Shown here in pieces: positions 55,500 through 64,000 of a stretch of DNA of 64,000 nucleotides. Below the pieces are notes generated by a model. That model worked only from the letters and a program-made list of their open reading frames with translations, did no database searches and was not told the origin of the DNA. The stretch is from assembly GCA_904066235.2 (NCBI GenBank), contig CAJFCV020000002.1, positions 9,114,001 to 9,178,000 on the forward strand, written 5' to 3'. This DNA is from Bursaphelenchus xylophilus. Taxonomy: Eukaryota; Nematoda; Chromadorea; Rhabditida; Aphelenchoididae. The position numbers and the translations under genes were made by a program. The stretch's first letter is position 1. Every line of letters starts with the position of its first letter.

Positions 55500-58400
55500 A
55501 TGACAAAAAAAGACGCTTCCAATAACAATTTGTAAGTTTTTTTGATCAATCAAACGCTCAAAGTTCATGACTATGATTTTTTTAAAGGCAATTTTTTGAG
55601 GGAATTTTTTGAAATTTGAAAAGCAAAAATTAAAAAAAAAAAAAAAAAAGAAAAAATTATTATTTTTTTCATTCTTTTTTCCCCTAATCTCCTCCATTTC
55701 CAGCGCCCTCGACCTGTCGAACGACTCGCTGAAGAAGACGCCGGTCGACGATGGAATCGACTACGAACGCCATCCCGAGGCCAAAGGCGAAGTCATCAAC
55801 GGCGAGTTCATCAAGGACTCCGGCATGAATTGGGTCGTCGCCGCCCTCTTCTTGGTCGGCGACATGGCCGGCGGCGGGATTGTCGCCCTCCCGACGGCCG
55901 TTCAACAATGCGGTTTTGTTGGGGGCATCATTTTGTGCATCATCATGGCGCTCTGCGCAACAGTTTCGGCGGTTCTCTTGGGCAAAAGTTGGGAACATCT
56001 GCCGGTCCGATGGCCCGAATATCGATTGCATTGCCGGAAACCGTACGCGGAGATCGGGTACAGAGCGTTGGGACATCGAGTGAAGTGAGTTGGGAAATTT
56101 TTCAAAATTTTTAAATTTTTGAAAAAAAATAAAAATTTTTTTTTTTTTTTTTTATATTAATTTTTGATATAAAAATTTTTTTTTGCTTTTTTTACTATTT
56201 TGTCTTTGGAATTTTCATTTTTTTCATTTTTTACTTTTGATTTTTGGTCCCGACACGAAAACCATCAAAAATTTTTAACTGTATTTTTTCACCAAGATAT
56301 CGATTTTTGGCTATAAAACCGTATTTTAGGCAAAAAATTAATTTCAAAACTTCCGTTTTTCCCCAAAAAATCGATTTTTTTCAGAACCTCCGTTTCGGTC
56401 TGCCTAAACATCACCCAATTCGGGATCTGCGTGGTTTTCCTCCTCCTGGCCGCCAAGAACATCCACGACTTCGTCTTCTCGTTCTGGAGCGGAGTGCCGG
56501 GCGTGTGTGTGATCATCCTGGTGCTCGGCATTGCCCTGCTTCCCATCAGTTTCCTCAAGTCGCCGGAGGATTTCTGGTGGGCCATTGTGGCGGGCATGTT
56601 CTCCACCGCAATTGCTGTTGCGCTGATCATTGTTGGAGCCAGCAGCGACTACGCGACTTGTAACCCGCAACGACATGAGCCCACTTTCAATATTTTTAAT
56701 TTGTTTGTTGCATTTGGTACCGTTGTTTTCACTTTTGGAGGGCATTCTACGTTCCCCACCATTCAACACGACATGACGAGGCCGTCGCAGTTCACCAAGA
56801 GCTCAATCACGGCGTTTATTAGTAAGTTTAGGGGCTGCTTTTTATTGATGACATTCAAAATAAAAAATTACAAAAAAAAATTTTTATTTTTTTTTTTTTT
56901 TTTTTTTTTGAATTTTCAAGATGAAATTTTTTATAAAATTTTTTATCGCTGATTATAAATGAAAGCCTGAAAATCTTAGCTCGCAATTTTTGATGAAATC
57001 CGAGATATTCAAGGATTTTTTTTGCGAGAGAGTACGCGAAATGAGGAGAGCCGCCCAGACGAAAATCTTTTTTTGCTTTAATTTTTTTGTTTCTGCGCCG
57101 AAAAACGTGATTTTTTGTGGAATATAACACACTCACTAATACCTCAAAAAAAATTTTTTTTTTTTTTTTTTTGGATTTTTTTTTTCATTTTTGCCTCAGT
57201 AAGCATAAAAATTCAAAAAACAAAAAGGCACTAAAAAACAAAAATCAAAAACACCCTCTAATCCGCGAAAAACATGCTCAATGTTCAATTTGTTTATTTT
57301 CCAGCTATCTGCATCTTCTACGCTCCCGTTGTGATCGTCGCCTACCTGTCGTACGGCGATTCCCTGCGCGATTCCGTGATCCCATCCATTCAGACGGAAT
57401 GGATCCAACAAGCGGTAAATATGATGATTGCCGCGCATTGCATCCTCACCCTCACTTTGATGATCAACCCACTCAACCAGGAGACCGAGGAGTTCTTCAA
57501 TGTCCCCCATCGTAAGAATTTGAGAAAAATTGAAAAAAAATGCAAAAAAATTGCAAAAAAATTGCAAAAAATCAAAAAAATCCAAAATTTTTTTGCTCAA
57601 AAATCATGAAATTTTTAAATTTTTTTACTAAAAAGTCAAAATTTCAACAAATAAAAAAGCTAAAAAATCCCAAAAATTGCGAAAAAATCTAAAAATCCAA
57701 AAAATTTTTTGCTCAAAAATCATGAAATTTTTTAATTTTTTAACTAAAAAATCAAAATTTCAACAAATAAAAAAGCTCAAAAATCCCAAAAATTGCGAAA
57801 AATTCTAAAAATCCAAATCTTTTTTTCTCAAAAATCATGAAATTTTTTAATTTTTTAATCGAAAAATCAAAAATTTCAACAAATAAAAAATTTCAAAAAT
57901 CCCAAAAATTGCAAAAAAATCAAAAAAAATCCTATTTCCCAAATCTTTTTCAGACTTTGGAGTCAAGAGAATCACCGTTCGTGCCGCAATGATGTGCGCG
58001 ATTGTGTTCATGGCCGAGACTGTCCCCAACTTTGGCCCTGTTCTGAACTTGATGGGAGCCTCAACAGTCACCCTGACCTGCGTCATTTTCCCCAGCATCT
58101 TCTACTTGTTCATCAAGGCGAATGAGAAGAAATCGGCCGAAACCGGAAGAGAAGAGCTCTGCAGTTTTAGAGAGTGAGTTGAGGGAGAGGGAATTTTTGA
58201 TTTTTTTGGATTTTTCAAATTGAAAAATTTTTTAAAAAATTTTCAAAAAAAATATTTTTTTTTTATTTTAAAATAAAAAAAAATTTCATGGCCATATTTT
58301 TTGTGAATTTTTCGTGGAAAAAATTCTAGAAAATCGCAAAAAAATCAAAATTTTTTGAAAATTTCCACTTAAAAATCATAAATTTAATTTTATTTTTTTG

Positions 58401-58799
58401 CGGATCATGAGCCAAAACTCTTTAAAAAATTATCAAATTTTTTTTTCCAAATCAAAAAAAAAATTTTTATTTCTCCCCATTTCCAGGATGGTCGACCGCA
58501 CCGACCGACGAGTCCTGGTCCTTTGCACCTGCATTGTGATTGTCGGAATTCTGGGTGGAATCGCAGCCACCGTCTCGGCTGTTCGTGAGATCACCACCAC
58601 CAGTTTCGAGGTCCCCTGTTACATGCGAAATCTGATTGCGCAAGCTCAAAACGGCTCCTCCGAAACTTCGACCAATTGCTGTGGAGCTTTCCAAAACATT
58701 ACAGTCAGTGGGAAAGCGCCTGCGGGCTACTGTAGTAAGCCCAATTTGGATTATTATGGGCATTGGTACGATGGGGAGCAGCAAAAATGGTGGGAATAG
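55500..58799 (+). CDS. AAAP-family (Aa_trans) amino-acid transporter
   Basis: Six exons: 55500-55531, 55704-56084, 56385-56821, 57305-57511, 57954-58173 and 58487-58799. They join in phase to 529 residues. The start lies seven bases after TTATTTTCAG, a likely spliced-leader acceptor. After about 55 polar residues, TM1 carries the family signature (MNWVVAALFLVGDMAGGGIVALPTA), then KPYAEIGYRALG, about ten further hydrophobic helices, VFTFGGHSTFPTIQHDM (typical of TM5-6), and NPLNQETEEFF. The final exon adds a helix and a cysteine-bearing tail ending QQKWWE. It is an integral membrane protein moving amino acids by proton or sodium coupling; the substrate is not deducible. GC-rich exons contrast with A/T-run introns. 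Confidence 0.9.
57598..57940. repeat. Tandem repeat in transporter intron 4, three units of about 117 bp
   Basis: The phrase AAAATCATGAAATTTTT recurs at about 57602, 57718 and 57834. Each copy is followed by CAAAATTTCAACAAATAAAAAA-like sequence. It is confined to the intron between exons 4 and 5. Confidence 0.7.
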
Positions 58800-59347
58800 A
58801 TGGTAATGAGGACGGTGTTTGTTGATTTTGATATCTAAAATTTTGAGAAATTTCAAATTGATTATTTTTGAGAATTTTTTTTTCTAATTTTTTTCATTCG
58901 AAATTCCTCTAAATTTTTCCTCAATTCGCTGCAATTATGAGTGTATATCTTTCATTAGTGAAAATCGGTTAGAACCGAGTCGATCAATAGTTGTTAAACC
59001 CGTTGTAAGAGGTCTTAAACCCCGGAATCTGATCTAATAATACCTTAATTCCCGATTGATTGCCTTACAATATCTTAACTCCCCTTTTTCAGCCTTAAAG
59101 CGTCTTAAAATCCCCGTTTCATATCCTAATTGTCATCATATTCGAGTTGCTTACTCCATTTTTTCTTTGTTTTTTCCGTTGCGGGTTACGAGAATTGACA
59201 TTTGTCAGTATTTTTCACCGGTATTCTAATAACATACTCGGATGGTCAAACACATATTCATATTATATAAATAATTCATTGATTAGTGTCGTTGATAACT
59301 GGTTCAATAAAATGATTTTTGAAAATGTGTTTGAAATTTTTGAGGAT

Positions 59348-59543
59348 ACTAGTCCTTCCGTAAAGTCGCTGGAATGATTTCGGCGACGTGCACTGTGCGA
59401 AAAAACTCAGGGTGCGAGCGACAGCCCAAAAAAGCCTAATGCACTGTGCAAAAAGCCAAAAATTTCACAGTGCAAAGTGAACTTTCGGTTTCGCGGGGTG
59501 AATGTCGCCGAAAACATTCCAGCGACTTTACGGACGGACTAGT
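59348..59543. mobile_element. 196-bp foldback MITE, ACTAGTCC ends
   Basis: Ends ACTAGTCCTTCCGTAAAGTC and GACTTTACGGACGGACTAGT, with inverted arms of about 45 bp (AGTCGCTGGAAT and inverse). No second copy was noticed. Confidence 0.7.
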
Positions 59544-59689
59544 AAAACTAGAAGAAAAATTGATGAGAAATAAAAAGAATTCGAAAAAATATCGTGATCC
59601 ATGGGAGGAGGAGGATACTTGGACCCAAGTCCTACGGATTGAGTGGATCCCATCGCTGTCGCGCCTTTTTCGTCCGGTCCAGCCATTGA

Positions 59690-59770
59690 AAACGACCGTC
59701 TCGGCAAGTATCGGACGCATTGGGACTCGAACCCGCTTCTTTTCGAATCAAAAGTGAACGCACTGCCACC
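59690..59770 (-). other. Degenerate tRNA-like sequence
   Basis: Reading the minus strand, GGGTTCGAGTCCC is a perfect T arm. CTTTTGATTC could be an anticodon loop with UUG (Gln). The anticodon stem mispairs, the A box departs from consensus and no acceptor stem forms. It is a relic, not an active tRNA. Confidence 0.4.
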
Positions 59771-60263
59771 AAACTATTCATACACAGCCTTCCCCTTCGC
59801 TTTTTTTTGTTCGGAAGAGAGGCTTTTGTGTTTCAATAAGTATGTAGCAGATGAATGTTTTGATTAAACTAGACATCTGTCTGGCCGAAACAACATATTT
59901 TAAATGATTGGCCAGACAAAAGATTGTCTTGTGATTGAAGTTTGGGATTTTTTGGAAGATTTTTTTGGGATAAAAAGGCGAAGATCGTGGTTTACACTGC
60001 GAAAACAAGTAAAGAACCCATCCAAAACGTACGATAAAGCGCAAAGAACTGTTTGTAATATGTATCAATCAAATTATTAGGCATTTTCAGACAGTGAAAT
60101 GATGATTTAAAATTTTTTTTCCACGAAAAAATCATCATTTTTGGAAAATTTTTTGTCAATAAAAATCGAAAGTTTTTTTATTTATTTTTACCTTTTTTTC
60201 TTTTTATTTTAATTTATTTACAATTTCCATCGGTCTAAAGTGGTCCACAAACTTTTTAAACCG

Positions 60264-63200
60264 TCAATTCCTATTATCTCCCAGTGTGAATTTGACCCTT
60301 TCCTCTCGCTCTTCCTCCGTCTCTTCATGGCCTTCTTTGCTTGTCCGACTACTGCTTGACTCTGTCTTCTGATTCAAGGTCTTTTCACTATCAGTCTCAA
60401 CTCTTTGTCCTCCATCCGGGATCTCGATTTCGAACTCATCCTCCGACGAACTCGAAGATGCTGGGATGCTGATATCGGCGGGAAGTTTTCCGTCACTTTG
60501 GATTTGAGGCAGCTGAAAAAGGTATTTCCAAAAAAGGATTTGATTTTTTTTAGATTTTCGAATAGCCCAAGAAAGACTTACATTGCTCTCAATGGCAATA
60601 TCATTGGTCGCAACTGTAATTTCAGCGGCCTTTTCCAAAACAGTTACGATTTGGGAGTGTTGGAAATGAATGGCGTCGTCCATTGGCGTTCTGCCCCAAC
60701 TAAAAATAATATATACTATTATATTATATCACGTTTGGGTAAAAGTTCCTTATTTTGGCCACAACTTATAACTTTGCGGAAACTGGTCGGAATTAGCCCA
60801 AATTTAGCGTGCACGCTCAATTCATCGTTGTCAATGCCCGGACAGTGGATTTAGCTAGTGAGGCATCTTCTTTTTTACGTACCACCTTACCCTTCAAAAA
60901 CGGCTGCAGTCTGTGATTTTACACCTTATACGATGAAACATGTCCGGAACTAAACTTATTGCCTCCGTATAGAACTAAATGAGTCGTCACAGCCTTCGTA
61001 GGTACCCTTAAAACTATAGAGCTATTATAGTAATTCAGTGCCAGCTAGGTCGAAGCGTTTTTTCCTAACTTTAGTGCCCAAGCTTGGGCGCAGTTCGCGG
61101 AGTACCTTTGTTGTGGCCAAAATAAGGAACTTTTTCCCAGGTTTGTTTTGGCCTAATATTGAGCCTGAGGACTTCTGCAATCTTTTGTTTTTTACTTTTT
61201 TTGTTGTACATAGCTTATACTGTACATTTCAAAAAATTTTTCTTACCGATCTTTCGCGTCAATTTTGACTCTTGCAATATTCACCAAAAATTTCACAACT
61301 TCCACTTGGCCTTCCGCCGCGGCCACATGTAGAGCTGTCCGTTTATCATAATCGGAGCTGCTCATATCAACGCGTTGCATAAAAAGTCGGCGCAAAATGT
61401 TCATGTCGCCCGTTCTTGCAGCGAAAAGGAGGGAAATCACCTGAAATTTTTTTGATGTGTTTGTAAAATACGGTGGCCCACACCAACAGTTCAGAAATTA
61501 CTATCCGGGCTTTCTTACCTGATCCCTCTCCTGCTCTCCAACTCTTTTTCTCGGATCGAATTTGTGTTGTTCTGTATGAGCCAAGGAATCATAGTTGTGC
61601 AAGGAAAACCTGGTGATCATTTCCTTGCAGAACTCGACTCCACGACAAGTATTTCCCAGTTCATCGAGAGCCGGAGAGTAAAGACAGATACCCATCAAAT
61701 TTGGGACCACAACAATCATCGATCCTGATGCACTTGACTTGGCTGGGAGGCCAACATGAAAGGCGAATTGACCGCTGAAAAATGAATAATTGGCTGTAAA
61801 ATACGTAGAGTAAATCTACTACAGCTAAAATAAAATATTTATATTCAAAAGACCGTAAAAAATTGATTTTTGAGGCATCAGTATTACTTGGAAAGTTTTA
61901 TTATGACACGTAGGTAAAGCAACAATATAGTGGGCGACCTGATCCAGTGGCAAAAAAACGTACCATTTTGCATCCAGGAAGCATCAAAAAAGTGGCAAAA
62001 TACCTCCCTTTTCAAGTGAAAAAAATCAGATTTCAAAAGCGCGCCCTCTCTTTTTGTGAGGAAAAAGGGCGCGTCCTTCAAAACAAACTTTTTTTTATTT
62101 GGAGAGGGAAGCATTTTGCCACATTTTTGATGCTTCCCGGATGCAAAATCGTAAGTTTTTTGCCACTGGATCAGATCCCCCACTGTATTCTTACAAGTAA
62201 GCTGCTGCCTACCTGTAATCATAAAGCCCGCAGGAATACATCAGCGACAAAACGTCTCGGCATGGCCGGCTCTCAATCACCCGCTCGTCAGTGATGGGGC
62301 ACACACCTAAAAATCAAACAACAAGTCTCAATGTGACAGTTAAACAAAAATCTACCTCCATTAGCCAACGTTGCTGCCATGACCGCAGCGCTTTCGCAAT
62401 TCGTTTCCAGCGACATTAATTGTAAGTAAAAGTCCATCAAGTCTGGTAAGCTCTTCATACTAGGTGGAAAGCATTTGTACTCATTTAGGTAATAGCCCAA
62501 AGCAAAGTTGCGGTCGGAAGCCATCCTTTCCGAGAGAAATACCGCATTGTTGAATCCAATGTAATCGCCGCCGGCTATTCGACGGTAGGTGTTGAGGAAC
62601 TGAAAAAATAGCGTGAAAAAGTAATCGAGATTCTTTGCAGAGATGGTCAAGAAAGCAAAAAATGTAATTTTTGCCAAGGTGTTACAAGCATATAGCATCT
62701 CAAAAATTAACCTACATGATCAAATCGATCAGCCAAGCAAAGATTCGGCTTCATCAGCGAAGCAATGACAATTGCACCAGTTGAGATCAATGGGTTATGT
62801 GGAATATCTAAACTCAGTAAATTCATAATCAATCGCTAACTCTTACTTTTGCTATCCAAACAAATTTCATTGTACAGCCTTCCAGACGGCTCTTGCCCAA
62901 CAAATTTGTGGACGTAATCAGCGCCAAGCTCAGAAGCGGCTAGCGCGTAATTGAAGGCTTTGCTGATGCTTTGAATACAAAATGGCTGTTGGAAATCACC
63001 GAATGATATTCGCTGGCCATCAACGGTGCAGATGGAAACCGCCCAGGTCCCGGGGTCGGCTCGAGCTAACTGCGGGATGTAGGTGGCCACATGGCCGTCG
63101 TTGTTGGATTCACACTAGAATGAGTGAGTTTTACATGTGTGGATGAAAAGGAATGGAAAATTGAAATAAATATGATGTAAAAAGTTCAAAATCAGAAAGC

Positions 63201-64000
63201 CGATTTGGTGAAATATGCGTTTATCAGCTTTCCAAGGGCTATAAGATGGCCTTGACCGGTTTCTTTACATAAAAAGCCGCTTGCAAACCCGTAATATGTT
63301 GAATTTTAAAGCGTGTGTTATCGCCAAGACTTCATGGCCCTCAAGGCAAAAAATTGAACTTCAAAAAAATTAAGAAGATTCTTACGATTTTGTATATCTC
63401 CTCGATGACGCTGCAAAAATGGGTCCACGAAGGCACTGTGAGTTGATTCTGTATTGTCCGGGAAATCAACGGCAAACTCTCGGATACACAGCTGAAACAA
63501 CCTTGTCTTAGCCACATTTCTAATGATTATTTGTATGGAAATCCTCAAAAAGATCTCGCAAATAAACCCGTTAGCCATTCTTAATCCGGAAATTGAGTCA
63601 CCGGATTTAAAAGAAGGTTTATGAGAGGAATGCAAGGTAAGTTATTTGACAAACATGGACAAAACCAGTAATAACAATTTGTTTTAATGTAAAATCTCTG
63701 TACAGCAAACTCCCATTCAATGAAATCTGTCTATAATGGACAATTTTATGTAGCCAAGGGATCAATTTGAGGAAAAAAAAGGAACTTCCGTACAATAACC
63801 CCATTTTACAACAAAATTTACATTTATATTTTATATTTTTTGGCTCTTTTGCGATGCGCTGTACAGTAGTTTGAATGCTTATATTACATTACAATGGTCT
63901 CTCACCTTATAAAATCTTCTTTGCTCAGCTTCCAATGCTTCGGATCCTTCGCTTCCTTGGCCATTTCCTCACTTTGCTTTTCGATTTGGCAGATCTTATT
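60264..64000 (-). CDS. glna: Glutaminase with C-terminal ankyrin repeats (5' end outside window)
   Basis: Ten exons lie in the window: 63906-64000 (runs off), 63386-63491, 62847-63114, 62716-62807, 62356-62599, 62213-62306, 61519-61774, 61247-61440, 60582-60699 and 60264-60512. They give 571 residues in one frame. The enzyme hydrolyses glutamine to glutamate and ammonia. Marks in order: TVDGQRISFGD, PFCIQSISKAF with the Ser-x-x-Lys catalytic pair, GQEPSGRLYNE, HNPLISTGAI, FLSERMASDRNFALGYYL, ESAAVMAATLANGG, GLPAKSSASGSMIVVVPN, HNYDSL, then ankyrin repeats (DYDKRTALHVAAAEGQVEVV and WGRTPMDDAIHFQHSQIV). An acidic Ser/Glu-rich tail follows. This is the animal kidney/liver-type architecture. Two introns carry MITEs. 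A mitochondrial targeting segment, if any, is outside. Confidence 0.95.
60738..61137. mobile_element. 400-bp hAT-like MITE, copy 5 (glutaminase intron)
   Basis: Exactly 400 bp. The flanking 8-mers CACGTTTG (60730-60737) and CAGGTTTG (61138-61145) differ at one base. Confidence 0.85.
61928..62186. mobile_element. CAGTGG-family MITE in a glutaminase intron
   Basis: A complete near-palindromic member with GTGGGCGACCTGATCC at the left, GATCAGATCCCCCACTGTA at the right and GCGCGCCC at the centre. It lies between glutaminase exons 62213-62306 and 61519-61774. Confidence 0.75.

Larger units (their letters stand above)
58800..60260. other. Convergent intergenic region between transporter and glutaminase
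   Basis: It is downstream of both genes. It contains a short foldback element (59348-59543) and a tRNA-like stretch (about 59690-59770, minus). No protein gene is supported. Confidence 0.6.

Overview
The window looks like nuclear DNA of a nematode. Genes are cut by many short introns with GT(A/G)AGT donors and TTTCAG acceptors. Several start codons sit just after an acceptor-like TTTTCAG, as expected for spliced-leader addition. The gene content also fits: an innexin, an AAAP amino-acid transporter, a glutaminase with ankyrin repeats, M13 peptidases, a saposin and Ly6 proteins. The species cannot be named from this sequence.

Layout: 1.0-4.2 kb (+) holds two tandem paralogues of a leucine-rich, possibly F-box-like family. 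4.4-5.9 kb (-) is a secreted saposin-B protein. 6.4-7.5 kb (-) is an unresolved gene. 8.8-17.1 kb (-) holds two tandem neprilysin-family (M13) peptidases with identical intron positions; a 51-residue secreted peptide gene follows at 17.4 kb (-). 18.3-31 kb (+) is an extracellular-protein cluster: two near-identical preproprotein genes, a PLAT-domain protein between them, and five tandem Ly6/uPAR-like genes (four apparently GPI-anchored, one truncated). 31.6-39.6 kb holds four copies of an unrecognised small protein family, with a divergent innexin at 35.9-37.3 kb (-) among them. 40.5-43.2 kb (-) is an unresolved single-pass membrane protein. 43.3-55.5 kb is gene-poor and full of repeats. 55.5-58.8 kb (+) is a complete AAAP transporter. 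60.3-64 kb (-) is the 3' part of a glutaminase gene that runs off the window.

Mobile elements are dense and mostly non-autonomous. I could group them by terminal repeats and target-site duplications: hAT-like (8-bp duplications), Tc1/mariner-like (TA) and PIF/Harbinger-like (TNA). Many lie in introns and several are nested, which gives a readable insertion order. No transposase gene was recognised.

Three introns (possibly four) begin with GC instead of GT. In each of the three, intron phase and paralogue comparison support the boundary. The genes do not form one pathway; the common theme is secreted and cell-surface proteins expanded by tandem duplication, separated by inserted elements.
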